Assembly (NCBI GenBank): GCA_963930655.1
Contig: OZ005603.1
Location: 14,841,001 to 14,905,000, forward strand
Length of the DNA stretch: 64,000 nucleotides
From: Myrica gale
Taxonomy: Eukaryota; Streptophyta; Magnoliopsida; Fagales; Myricaceae
Reading direction: 5' to 3'
Position numbers and translations under genes: made by a program. This document shows, piece after piece, positions 22,611-34,500 of the stretch; the first letter of the stretch is position 1; each line of letters starts with the position of its first letter. The notes under the pieces were generated by a model. That model was not told where the DNA came from. It was given only the letters and a program-made list of their open reading frames with translations, and did not search any database.

Positions 22611-25360
22611 CGAACAAAGTATACCCGGTTCAAACTAAATCAGACAAATCTTTTGCATCGACGACAGGTCGTCGCGGATGTTTTCATTCAGCGACGATTA
22701 AAAGTTGTCATTACGAAAACATATCATTCGACCGACACTCGCAGATCGAACGAAGTTTTAATTTTACGATGAAAATGTTTAGTCACTGAAAATTTCTAAC
22801 CTACAGCGACTTAGTTATTTGCAACATAATTAATTAAGTATCGCTGATGTTCGTTCGAACAGGTTTTAGTTTCTCTATTTTATTAATTTAATGGTTTTTT
22901 CTTCTCGTTCGAACGAAAAATACGTGGTCGAACAAAGGTTTTGGAGACGATTCTTTACCTTCGTTGCTGAATATGCTTATTTGTAGTATTCAACGACGAA
23001 ATATGGATTTCGTCACTGAAAGATGACTTTCAGGGATGAAAGTGGTTACGCCACTGAAAGTATGATCTGTTGTAGTGGGGATAGCTACCCATAGCTTGGA
23101 AGAAGTTTGTGACAAGTAAACTTTGTTGGTGTATTTGGCATATTATCCTGCACCTTGATGTGTGCAATGTCTACATTTATCTAATGAATTTTTAAATCTG
23201 CAATATATGATACCTATAACATAATGGTCTGTTACAGGTTTTTTTGGTAGATGTATTCTGGTTGGATTTTGCTATTCGCAATGCCATATTGAATATAAAA
23301 AAGGGTTTATACGTAGAAGTTCTATCGGAGAAGTACTATACATTAGTTTATAATTGGTGTATTGAAGGTAAAATAGATACTTGGTTTTAACATAATATTT
23401 TTTGTGGTGATAACTGAGTCTCTGTCTTCACTTTTTTAGGAGTACTCTTGTAAATCTCCAGTACTAGTGTATCTTTCTTCTACCACTCTCCTGCGTTTCA
23501 ATAAATTTTCTCATCACAAATGGCTCTCGTTAAAAATCTGAATGATTTGATTAAAAGAGTAAAGTAAAAGTAAAAGAAGAAATATTATGCTGATATTGAA
23601 TGTCTTTTACGGCACATCACACTTTAATTTAACTACTTTTTCAAATCTAGATATTTAAATTTATTAGTGCATGTCTAAGTCACCCCCAAAGAGTACGTAG
23701 TAACTAGTACGTTGTGCAACTCTGAGTCACGTCCCCTCGAGGACGTACATCTTTAGAGTAAACTTAGAGTCTAAGCTTATGAAATTGCTTTCACTTCTTT
23801 CCTTCTTACTTAAAAGCTAGCAACCAAAAAGAAAAAAAAAAGGAAAAGGCACAAATAAAGTACTGATCCCATAATCTTGGTAGGTATGACGATCCTCCAA
23901 TATTAGAAATTAAATACCTTAGCTTAATCTTGTCATGTCAATAGTCAACTATATAATTAGATTTTATTTTAGATTGTAAAAATAAAGGCAAAAGATAAAG
24001 CAAGAGGGTTTGGCTATCGGCCAATATTAGGTCTTTGGGAAACATCACTTTACGCCCGTGAATTAAGGTGTTTTTTTTTTTTTGCCTCCCAAAATTTATT
24101 TTTTGTAGAATTGGCTCTCTCTAAGGTTGAATCCTGATTTTGTTCCTGCTTATACTGGTGAATACTAATAGCACACATAACTCACGCGCAGGAAATACAC
24201 ATACTAAGAAGAGAATGTTTCTACTAAATTGTTCAATGCGATTTTCTGGTCAATGGCTCCACAAGGAGAGGAGGGGCTAGCTCCATATATAGCCTCTACA
24301 CATTGGATATTAAGACGAACCATTGTAGAGAAGCTACCATGCATCTGCCTCAACAACATTTGTAGAGAGAAGGCTGGAAAACATACAAGATTTAATTCCT
24401 ATTAAAAATATGATCGATCATTCATTCCCTTCTTTGTGTACAACCATAGCAATTACCAATATGCTTTGAATATATACTGCTAGGTTCCTCTCAAGACACT
24501 TCAATAATTTCCTTGAGCCTGCCATATTTATTAGAAAACGTACAAAAAATGTGTCAATTATGCATGTATCAAGCTCTTCACTAATAGCATGATTTGACCA
24601 ATTCAAGAAAATCAATAACAATTGTTTAATAGTTTTTCTTCAAACTTCCTCTCTGATGTACGTGTTTCTAATCCGATTATCTCTTTCTGTGAATCTTTTT
24701 GATTTATTTGTATACGTTTTTCTTGAAAATAATTTATTTTTTTACCCCCGAACTATAAAGATAATATCATTTAAGGTTCATACTACTAACTTCATTATCA
24801 TTTTGATAATTCGATGACACAATGTGACAAAATTGATAATTTATATTTTTAAATAATTTATAATTTTTTTATATAATTTAATTGTGATATCGTCCTTGCA
24901 AGAATGTACCTGCCGGAATAGACAAAAAAAAAAATTAGTGAAGCAATTTGAAAGAATTATAAAGCTACTCCTTTTTTTTTCAAAGAATAAATCCCTTCTT
25001 TCTTCGTTTTTAGACCGGGGAAGCATTTTATTGATGGCCCAATGCCTTTAACCTGTTCCCATCGAATAGATCCGTTGAATCACAAATAATTAAAAGACAT
25101 AAAAGTGATACAAAGAAAGATAAAAGTGACACCAAAACTAGCGATCACGGGGAACGTGATTGGTATATAAAAACAATGATTGTGCTTGAGCGGTTGGACA
25201 TTGTACTGTCCAAAGATTCTTTAAAGTAATTAACTATTTAATCTACCAGCTAAAGCAATGCTCCAATTGATTAGTCTCTCATGATTAGTACTTTTTGTGC
25301 AAGAAATGATACTCGGCTTGGCCCACACCTCCTTGAAATCCCAAAATTCTATTTGTTTTA

Positions 25361-25408
25361 GGGTGTGTTTGTGTTGTAAAATTTTAGTGTTAGGACGCAA
25401 ACGCAGCC
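25361..25408. mobile_element. 48-bp Tourist-like MITE relic with TTA target duplication
   Basis: The relic begins GGGTGTGTTTGTGTTG, ends GACGCAAACGCAGCC and is flanked by TTA on both sides (25358-25360 and 25409-25411). It keeps both ends of the GGGTGCGTTTG family but almost no interior. Confidence 0.6.
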
Positions 25409-25493
25409 TTAGTCACATCCAAAGTCATACTAAATTAATCCAATCATGGGTTCCATTCAAGTGGCACATTCTGTTAATCTTTTGTTAACTTGA

Positions 25494-26075
25494 ATTAATT
25501 GGTCTTTGTGGTAATTGCCTCTCATGCCAAATCCAATGAAATAGACCATGAATCTGTCAACACCTTCTTAAAAAATTGGCATTGAAGCTAAATTAGGTAA
25601 TTTGAGATTGTGATAAGTAGGACTATATTTGGTGGATTCTATTGGAAGATAAAAAGAAATGTCTTTATCTAATGTAAATTAGGTATTTTCATCATTAGTC
25701 AACTATTAAACCAAGAAACATAGGGCAAGATTTATTGACTTGGTAACATTTATAATCCTCAAGTCAACGTACCTTTTGCCCAATAGATGAAATTGGGTCT
25801 AATTTTGCATCCAATAAATTGGAGAAAGAGAAATGGCAATCATAGGTTCCATTCCCTCTCGTGCCATAGCCAATAAAATGGATCATGAATCTGTCATGAC
25901 CTTCTGAACTTACAAAAGGCCACAAAGAAATGACATTGGAGCTAAACTAGGTCGGTCAGGTGGGATTGAGAGAGTATTGAAAAGCAATAAGGCATGTCAT
26001 TAGCTAATGTAGAATCAGAGTAAGAACACAAATTGGAATTGGCAGCATTAAACAATGATTAAACCTAAGAAACAA
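25494..26075. repeat. Imperfect direct duplication offset by about 337 bp
   Basis: The words CATGAATCTGTCA, GACATTGGAGCTAAACTAGG (first copy GGCATTGAAGCTAAATTAGG), ATCTAATGTAAAT/AGCTAATGTAGAAT and AAACC(T)AAGAAACA appear in the same order in two adjacent segments. One is at about 25494-25735, the other at about 25836-26075. Confidence 0.7.
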
Positions 26076-26248
26076 AGGCTGACAGGTTAACAATTGGTTT
26101 TAATAATTTGTAAATGGAATTTTTACCTTTTTTTAAGTAACAAAGAAAATTATGTACGATAGACCGACCGAAATAGTATTTACTTACAGTAAACTGAGAA
26201 CCAAAAGATATCATGTAGTCACTTTCTTAAAAGTAAAACAGTAGATAA

Positions 26249-26430
26249 GGGGGCGTTTGTTTGTGGAAATTTCAGAAAATATTCCCGAAATTTTAGGAAT
26301 CTTTACTTTATTGAGATTTATTGAGGTTTGTGAAAAGTAGAGTGTATGTGTGTAAAAGTTAAAAATCTTGGAGTGTGTTTATTTTGTTGAAAATTTCGAA
26401 CCCCAAAATTTTGAGAAAACAAACACCGAG
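26249..26430. mobile_element. Tourist-like MITE copy, about 180 bp
   Basis: The left end GGGGGCGTTTGTTTG follows TAA. The right end AAAACAAACACC is its approximate inverted repeat. The interior has ATTTCAGAAAATATTCCCG and a matching GAAAATTTCGAACCCC on the other side. A right-hand TAA was not found. Confidence 0.5.
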
Positions 26431-27133
26431 CTCAACCTCCGTTGGGTTGAAACCAAAGAGTCATTGGTGTACAGAGCGCATCAGAATTTCATTCACTTTT
26501 AGAGGGTTCTAAATTCTAATAGAGACAAAAGTCATTGGGACTGTATTATGTATAATAATGCTTACTCACCCCAGAAGTAATCCCCATCAAAAAGATTCTC
26601 ACTGTGCAGGTCTTTTGCGTTTTTTTTTTTTTTTTTAACTTCAGGACAGGACAGGAAGTCAAAAAGCGGCAGGGGCAACTTCTGTAAATACAGGGTGGTC
26701 TGAGGTTTGATTTACGTCTTTCACCGCTCCCGCTCACGGCTCACCAAAATTTCCCACAGCTTTTATCTTCTGCTAAGCCCTAAAATCCAACTTCTGAATT
26801 AACAGACACTTGCCAGGGAAAAAAAAAAAAAAAGCACCGGAAAAATAATCCGGCACACTTTCGCTCGTGTAGCAAATCTTTTGTTAGTTCAACCCTCGTT
26901 CTCGGGATTTTCAAACGCTTTCTGAGAGTTAATTTTCCAGGAAAGCTTTCTCCCAGAAAAGCCTATCGAACAGTGCTAAAAGGTTTGAGCTGAATTTTGA
27001 GTTCATTTGTGTGTTTGAGTTTCTGGGTGTATTTGGTTGCTGATAGAATGTGGGAAAACATAGCGGTGAAGAAATGACTTTTGAGCTCAACTAGGCCCTA
27101 AAACGACTACGGGGGTTACTTTTTCGATATTCC

Positions 27134-30100
27134 ATGGAGAGTTCAAGGGTTTTGGATGCCAGCGCTGCTCCATGCTGTGATGGGTCCGAGCAGCTTGGTG
27201 ATAGTTTCGGAGAAAGTGAGAAATTGGGTGATGAGCTCCTTGAGGATTTGGAGAGTTCAAGGGTTTTGGATGCCAGCGCTGCTCCATGCTGCGATGGGTC
27301 GGTGCAGCTTGGTGATAGTTTCGGAGAAAGTGAGAAATTGGGTGATGAGCTCCTTGAGGATTTGGACTCATATTTACAAGACATTAATGACCGGCTGACT
27401 ATTTCAAGAATGGTGAGTGACTCCGTCATAAGGGGCATGGTTACTGCTGTCAAACAAGAGGCAGATGAGAAAATTGCTCAGAAAGAATTGGAGGTGGCTG
27501 GATTGAACGATATGCTATATCTTTACCACACGGGCGTCCATGAAAATCGATCCTTGGGATCTCCTTTGACATGCCATGAGTCAAAAGACGCAAGTCATTT
27601 TGGGATGTATTATAACTTTCCAGATGCATTTTCAGCGAATGACAGAATGGGAGGTTCTTTGGTCAGTCTCAGAGATGCTTCCAAAGATCAGTTCAAGACA
27701 CTTAAGAAAGAAATTGACCTCATAAGAGGATTTAGTCATACTAGGAGTACCGGTACAGGTCCAGAGCAGCTGGCACTGGACAGTATTCTTCAAGATAAGA
27801 TGTTGGAAAGATGGACTGCTGTGGATATAACGATTGAAAATCTAAACGCTACAATAGACAGTGTCTACAAACGGGTGGAAGATATGTTTCAGTTGTCTAG
27901 GTCTTCATTCTGTGTATGGAAACAAGAGCAAGAATTTCAAGCCGAAATTGAAGCCATAGTTGTTAAGAATTGCATTCGAAGTCTTCAAGAAGAGTTCGAA
28001 GAAAAAGTCTGGGATCAAATCACTCAATTTTGTGGTAATGAAAGTGTAAATTGGCTTGAAAGGATCAAAGAGATATCAAGTCTGCGGCAAGATTTAGATG
28101 ATATTTCTAAGTCAGTGCCTGTTTATGAAATTGGGCAACTAACTTCTCTTGGGTCATTAGAGATTGGTGAGGAGTGGAGTAATGACAAAAGGGCTGACCA
28201 TTTTCACCGCAAAGTTTTAAGCAATCACGTTTCATCATCAACCATGATGTGGGAAGGAAATGGCAAACATGAAGATTCAAATACTAATGTTCCAGAAAAT
28301 TCAGATCCCGCCCAACTAAAGCACATGTCGACAGATGAATTGATTACAGAGATGACCAAAATGAGGAGAAATCACGAGTCTAAAGTGCAAGAGATGACAG
28401 AAGAAAACTTTTGCCTCAAGCGGGAATTACTGAAGGTGAGGGAATGGGGATCTCCTTTGGCAGCGAAGAAGGATAAAGAGGTGGAGATGTTAAAGAAAAA
28501 AATTCCAGATTTCATTTCTAGGTTGGATGACATTCTGGCAGAACATCAGAAACTACATGCATTCAGTGAAAAGGATGAAAATCTTGGCAGTTTGAGGGAC
28601 AGACTGGAATTCCTCCTTTCAGAAAATCGCAAGCTTAGAGATTTGCTTTCAGATAAGAAAATGGAAGTCAAGTTGCTCTCATCACAAGTTTCTGATGCTG
28701 AAGATAAAATGTCACAGATTGAGACAAATCTTCTGTGTGTTATAGAAGATGCACATATTGAAAATTTGATTAGTGGAGATGTATATAAATGTGTTCTTGA
28801 GGAGCTAATGTGCCAAATCAGATGGAGCACTCAAGAGTCAGATTTGCAGTGTAACATAATGCGAGAAGTTTATGCAATGATGTTGGAAGAAGCTGTTCGT
28901 GTTGCTGAATCTCCAAGCAATTATGAAATTGAAGATTCAGATATGGAGTCAATTATCATGCAAGAACTGTGTGGAATTACATGCAGAGAAGCCTTGAAAG
29001 ATGCTGAAGAGAATATCAACAACTTGTACGTGAAATATGCTAATGAAAATAAACGAAGAGTTTCTCTTGAAGTGGAGGCACATGAAAAAGAAGAAGACTT
29101 AAGATTGGAGGTTGTGGATAAGGAAAGATTCAAGCAACAGATTTGCTCACTGACAGCACTGGTAGAAGAAAAGGAGAAGTTAATGCAGGAAACAGCAGTT
29201 GCATTGGCGAAAGAAAAGGAACTATTTGAGTTAGCTTCTCAGGAGCTTGACAATTTAAGGGATCAGACACATCAGCAGAAGATCTTGCTTATGGAGAGAA
29301 GTGATGAGTCAAATACCATAAAGGGCAATCTAGACGAGGCATTAGAGCAAATTGCTCAATATAACGTGATGATATGTGAGTTATACCAGAAGCTTGAACT
29401 AGCAATGAAAGACTTGAGGGGAGTTGATAAAGAGAGAAGGATGCTTCATGATCTTAACGAAGAGACAGAGAAAGCTTTATCATTGCTCAAAGTTGGAGAG
29501 AGAGAGCATCAGAGGCATATGGAATCAACAATCATTCTTGTCCAAGGATTGTTGAAAGAAGTTGCATGTTTTGAATGTGGAGTCACGAAAAAGATATCAA
29601 ATATCAGTCTAAGGTACTTTTCATTATTAGCTGTTTATTTATGACCTGTGTTGGAGCTAATAGTGAATGTTTTGATCTTTTCCTCTAGCATGATTATTGA
29701 GATAGTGGGTGTCTCGTTAGATTTCTAGGATACCTGTTTCTTGTAACACTGAAACCATGTTCATTCATGTATGATCAATTTATGTAGTTATGTTTGGGCA
29801 TGTGTGGGACATAGATTGGGTTTTGGCTGGAATTGCTGGTTTTGCATTTTGAAAAATTGGTTTTAGAACTGGTTTTAAATATATTGAATAATATAACTAA
29901 AAATAAAAGTTTTAAAAAAGTAACTTTAAAGGGAAGGGGATCCCCTCTCCGCTGCACTACCCTAATTGAGTAGAGCAGAGAGTGTGGCTTCACCCCCTTA
30001 GTGCATGGATCGCTGGAGATGGGGACCAAATCCACCATAACCTGTGCCATGGAGGAGATCCCTCCCCCTTACTGCCATCACCTCGTCAGGATAGTGTGGC

Positions 30101-33100
30101 GAGGAGGGGAAGTGTCTTCTCTTCTCACTGCAGTGTTGAGGTAGCCTCCTCCCTTACACATGTAGTGGATCCACCTGCAACCTACTAGGGGGAGGGGCCT
30201 CCCCCTGGCCCTCTCCTCTGCACTATCCGTTTTCAGGGGCACCCAATGCAGTGGTACAGAGGGGATTGAGTGGCATTATCCTTTAGCAGCCTGTCATATG
30301 GTTGAATTTTTTTCTCCCCTCCCCCACTATGGCACTGGCTTTTTTGTGAAGAAAAATAATTTCTAATAAATACAACGGCCTCAGGAACTGTGTTTGCTAA
30401 CAGGTTTTTAAACCAGTGTTCAAGCCGAGTGTGGCCAACCTCTCAGACTCAAAGTGTGTTTATTGAATAGTTTTGCTTTTAGAAACTAAAACCAAGATTT
30501 TTCCAAACATGCCCTTAGTCCTTTAGGTGCCTGGAAAGAGGTAGCTCTGATGAGTGCAATGTTATGTACACTTCTCATCTTCTTCATTTAGATAACTGAA
30601 TATGATTAAACGCATACACTTATCCTTCAAGAATCAACTCCCCATTGGCTGGAAGATCATGATTCCATAGGAATGCACCCTCTCTTTGTTGGATATGTTA
30701 CATCAATTTGGGGGTTTGTTATATTCAATTTCTTCCCTTTTCTTTTTCTTTTTGCTCTTGTTCGTACCCCTGTCATCAGTAAGATTTCTGGAAAATTTTA
30801 GACCAGGGTTATTGGCTCAAGAGCCATTAATACAATTTTCCTTTGTGCTCAGGCTGGAAAAATTGATTTCTGAATCGCATTTGCTTATCCCAAAAGTCAA
30901 TGTACTTCGAAGAACAGGGTTGAAGTTCAAGCAGAGGCTTGCAAGGAGATGTTCTGACCTTGAAAAGGCTGAAGCTGAGGTATGTATATCTGAAAGTTTA
31001 CAGTGGTTGTAGGTGATACATATTACTGTATTTCAGTCTGATGGTTATGGTTAATCTACTACATGCTAGGAATTGTATATATTTGTAAATAGAGTTGAAT
31101 ATAACACTTGCGTTCTTCTACTTCTGTGAAAAATTGGCCTTGGATTTATTGGCCAACAGAACTGCAGAGTATCATACCCATGATCTCATGTTATTTCAGT
31201 GCTACGAAGGGGATTGTGTTATGTTTAGGTTTGACAATGCCACCTTTATGGAGATGAGATCCTGTATGACCTATGGTCACATTTAACCACTTGGACATTG
31301 GGGAACTCAGAGGTAGTATAGATAGATAGAGATAGAGAGAAAAAGAGAGGGAAATGCTGACAAACATAGAAGAAAAGCTGGTGTATCCTCATCATTGGCA
31401 TCAATTTAGCCCCCTTGAAAAAATAATTATGTGTAGAGAGAAAGAGAGACAACAAAAAGAATGTATGCATAGTTTGTTGATTAGAAGAACATCTATCGCC
31501 CCGTCCCTCCGCTGTGTTCTGCTATGAGGAGGATTTGGCCACTTATTCTAGCACTTCAGTATTACTCAATACTTCTACGAATACGTGCCACTTGTTCTAA
31601 CAAAAAGGGGAATGAGAAAAAATGGCGCACATCCTGGCAACTAATTACAGAAGTTTGGTAGGGTGGGAAATGAATAAATTTATGAGATCATTCATATTAG
31701 TGATATACATATGTAGTTGTACCCTACTTATGCCAAATAAAAATTGAAAACAGAGAATGCTATTGGCTATGGTGAATCTCATCTTAAGCTTTTATGTATA
31801 AATTCAGTATGGCGAATCTCATCGTAAGCTTTTAGCTATAAATTAAGAGTTTGGCCTTGTTATTTCATTTCTGTAGCAATTTTGTTGAAGAATTTTATTT
31901 TTGAATTCCAGGTTGATCTTTTAGGGGACGAGGTTGATGCTCTTTTAAATCTTCTTGAGAAAATATACATTGCACTTGATCATTATTCACCGATATTGCA
32001 GCATTATCCAGGAGTAAGATGATCTCTCTTTTCATTGGTTACATTATCTTTATGTTTTTGGTATTGTTTGACCGTACGGATTTATTATGTGGAACAAGTC
32101 AACTTTCTGACTCCAGGGTGGGTTTTGGCTGCCAAAATTTTGGGGGTTTAAAAATTCTGGTGTATGTGAATTGGTGAAAAAGTGAAATGAGAGATGATTT
32201 GAGTGAATTTTTTATGTTTTTTTTTTAAATAGATGATTTGATGAGGAGAGGAGATTATTTTAAGGTTATTTTATTTGGCAGCCAAACACCACACTAATTA
32301 GTGTTTCTTATTGATCATTTAGGGAAAACTTCTAGAGGTTGTTGTTTTAGCTTTGCTTAAGACTTTGTTTATTATCCTTACCCATGCAAAGGCATGTAAT
32401 CCACTTGCAACAGAATTACTCTTTGGCCTGTACTGATAATAGTACTGGCAGGTAGACCTGAGTTTTAATTCCATGGGTTAACTTTTAATCATCTACAGAT
32501 TAGCAAGATTTAGGTTTTTAACTCTTGCTTTGTGCTGTCCTTTGACAAAAGTCTTGGTCTAGTCGATTAGTTATGGTTTATGTGTTGTCACGAAAAGGGA
32601 AGTCACAAGCATGTGCCAGAAATATAGTAGCAGCTTACAAATGTTGGTTTACTTAGTTTTATGAATACATATCCCTGTAGTTTTTTTTTTTTTGATGACG
32701 AGGAAATTCTCCAAAGCCAGACCCTTTTGGCCCAACCCTGAAGTACAAACCCCCGGCCCACTGGACCGACCCCACAACCCAGGGAGCAGATAAGTCAAGG
32801 GCGATAATGGGGATGTTGGGGCTCGAACTTGGGACATGTTAGAACCCAAGCCGAAGCCTTACCACCACACCAAACCCTTGGGGGTCATATCCCTGTAGTT
32901 TCTAGTGGGATGACCTAGTTGATGACATGTCCTGGACACCAAGCGGCAAACATTCTGAACTTCAGTTCCTCAAATACTTGCTAGTGCCAAAGCTAAGTCA
33001 TTTTTCCATCTATGATAAAGGCCAAAAGGGATCGTGTTGTAGTCGGCAATCCCGGGAACAGCTCTAAAGGGTAGAGGATGGAAGGGAAGAAGGAAAGGGA

Positions 33101-33958
33101 ACGAGGCATAATTAGAGATTTAGCTTCTGCTCCGCATCCATTGCTTCTCATTTCTTAATACTTTTGAGTTTATGGTTGGGCCTCCGTTCAGGTGATAGAG
33201 AAAACAATTTAGGTGAGTACTTTCTTAATTAAAAAAAAAATGTGTAATTTAGGTTCTCTCATTTCCTGCCATCATCTCTCTGATCAAAGGGAGTGTAAGT
33301 ACTTTCCAAAGTCTGAAAGAATAATCGTTTTATAAGTGAAAATTTGTAGCTCTTCACAATTGGCAAAAAAATCTTGATTTCATTGTCAGAGATATTAATC
33401 TTGTGGAGTTCCCATCATCATTTTAGTTCAAGGAAATAGGAATTCTTTCAGCATGTGGAGAGATTGTTTCCGAGTGTTTCGGGATTCTTATCCTTTCAAT
33501 CAAATGCTTTGTTGCTTAAATTCAAAGCTTCTAGGAGGTAGTTTTTCTCCATTAATGATATTTACTGATGTGTATTTCAAAGCAGTATTCACCATATAGA
33601 GTACTGCGTGTGTCAGGCCTGGAGTTGAATGGGTCTGGTACTTCTGGTATAATGAAATATAGTGGTTTTGAATGTGACCAAAATCTATCTTTTCAGCACG
33701 ATACTCGAAATATACTGCTGGGATTTGATACAATTTTTAAGCATGAAAAAAGGGTTGACAGGGTGATAAAGTTGTTTTAAATTCAACAGAATCTCATGTC
33801 AGCATGGCCTAAATTCGGAAATATACTTATCTTCGTAAATTTGATGTGCTATTTATTCAGAAAAAATAGTCTATCTAGCTTTTCCCGTGTTGCAGATTAC
33901 TGAGATCCTGAAGCTGGTAAAAAGAGAACTGAGTGGAGAGCCCACTAAACCAGCTTGA
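27134..33958 (+). CDS. WAP: WPP domain-associated protein (myosin heavy chain-like coiled coil), 4 exons
   Basis: Exons read by eye are 27134-29613, 30853-30979, 31912-32013 and 33896-33958. They total 2772 nt, or 923 aa, against roughly 830 for tomato WAP. The protein is acidic and predicted mostly coiled coil (from about residue 300), with no signal peptide or membrane segment. Family landmarks are [20 protein letters not shown] near the N-terminus, [18 protein letters not shown], and the conserved C-terminus: [20 protein letters not shown] across intron 2, then [20 protein letters not shown], ending at a short fourth exon. WAP binds WPP-domain proteins at the nuclear envelope and Golgi in tomato; the Arabidopsis relative is At2g34730. 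Oddly, residues 2-39 and 40-77 are a near-perfect tandem duplication. A spliced 3' UTR is likely (33975-34094 looks like an intron). Introns 1 and 3 hold repeats. Confidence 0.88.
27137..27364 (+). repeat. 114-bp in-frame tandem duplication in WAP exon 1
   Basis: 27137-27250 and 27251-27364 are identical except for three bases (T/C, C/G, A/T), giving two 38-residue copies beginning [17 protein letters not shown]. One difference is silent and two change Glu to Val. The frame is kept. Confidence 0.95.
29614..30852 (+). other. WAP intron 1, with a GC-richer repeat-like insert
   Basis: The intron is bounded by AAG|GTACTT and CTCAG|GCTGG. Its middle (about 29935-30290) is rich in CCCCTCCC and GGGGAGGGG words and CACTAC motifs, unlike the AT-rich flanks, and is probably an old insertion. 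No coding region was recognised. Confidence 0.5.
32116..32295. mobile_element. Tourist-like MITE copy in WAP intron 3
   Basis: The left end contains GGTTTTGGCTGCCAAAATTTTG and the right end ATTTGGCAGCCAAACACC, an inverted repeat. The interior keeps GGTGAAAAAGTGAAATGAGAG, like the copies at 565 and 34887. Both margins have drifted. Confidence 0.55.
32668..32901 (-). mobile_element. tRNA-derived SINE in WAP intron 3, 16-bp target duplication
   Basis: The words CATATCCCTGTAGTTT at 32668-32683 and 32886-32901 are identical and flank the insert. On the minus strand the body starts GACCCCCAAGGGTTTGG, has TGGTGTGGTGGTAAGG (box A-like) and AAGTTCGAGCCCC (box B-like), and ends in a poly(A) tail (T-run from 32681). 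It is antisense to WAP. Confidence 0.9.
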
Positions 33959-34500
33959 TTTGTAATTTCACCAGGTAATGCTACCTGATTTGGTGATATC
34001 AAATCACACAACTTCAAAGTCCTGGCTTTCTTTTGTATTGTGGGATTTTCATTCATATCGATATTCTTAATGTTTGCTCGTTTTTGCTGAACAGATGTGA
34101 GGCTGCATTATTAATTTTGGTTGCCGCTTCTTCTGTTGCCATTTGCTTCCATAACCAAACAAGACAAGAACAAACTGCAAAAACTGAGCCTGAAGAGATG
34201 ATATATCAATATTGGAGATATCGGTGGGTTCTTTTGTCCTCAGAGAGGTCCTCCGAGGGAGTTTTGAAGAAGATAACATTGGAGAGATGCCAAATGGTGG
34301 CAGTACAACTGGCAGCAAACTTGGAAGATCTTGATTTCGGGATACAGACTTTCAAAAGATTCTTTTTGTCCTTGGAGCCGTGGGATTGCTCTGACGTCCA
34401 AGGGATCTAGAGATAGGTTTCTTTATTTATTTACAGCAAGTGTCTCGCGTTCACGTTTACACAAGTTCATAGGTTGTAATTATAGGGGTTAATTAACTCT
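33959..34500 (+). other. Likely WAP 3' UTR with an intron
   Basis: After the stop, CACCAG|GTAATG at 33975 and CTGAACAG|ATGTG at 34094-34095 could bound a 120-bp UTR intron. The open frame at 34033-34410 has no similarity I recognise and is more likely untranslated. Confidence 0.4.

Larger units (their letters stand above)
11907..23077 (-). mobile_element. Decayed CACTA (En/Spm) transposon, about 11.2 kb, with nested insertions
   Basis: The right border is TGTTGTAGTG ending at 23077, the complement of a CACTACAACA terminus. Both ends are dense in CAGCGACG, TCGTCGCTGA and TTTCAGTGAC motifs (11.92-12.2 kb and 22.66-23.07 kb), the usual subterminal repeats. The left border is less sure: GCAAAAAGTTATCAGCGATG near 11907 resembles a mutated CACTACAAAAAG end. 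On the minus strand, in the order expected for CACTA elements, lie a TNP2-type transposase C-terminus (14.3-14.75 kb) and a Transposase_24 gene (12.84-14.3 kb), both broken. A Transposase_32-type ORF and a Copia element lie between these and the right end. No 3-bp target duplication could be confirmed. Confidence 0.7.
23078..27133. other. Intergenic DNA between the CACTA element and WAP
   Basis: About 4 kb of AT-rich DNA with no recognisable gene. It holds two MITE traces and an imperfect 337-bp-spaced duplication, annotated separately. The last 250 bases before 27134 are probably the WAP promoter and leader. Confidence 0.5.

Noticed and set aside
34033..34410. 125-codon open frame after WAP
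   Set aside because: It sits in the probable WAP 3' UTR across a likely UTR intron; its composition and lack of similarity argue against translation.
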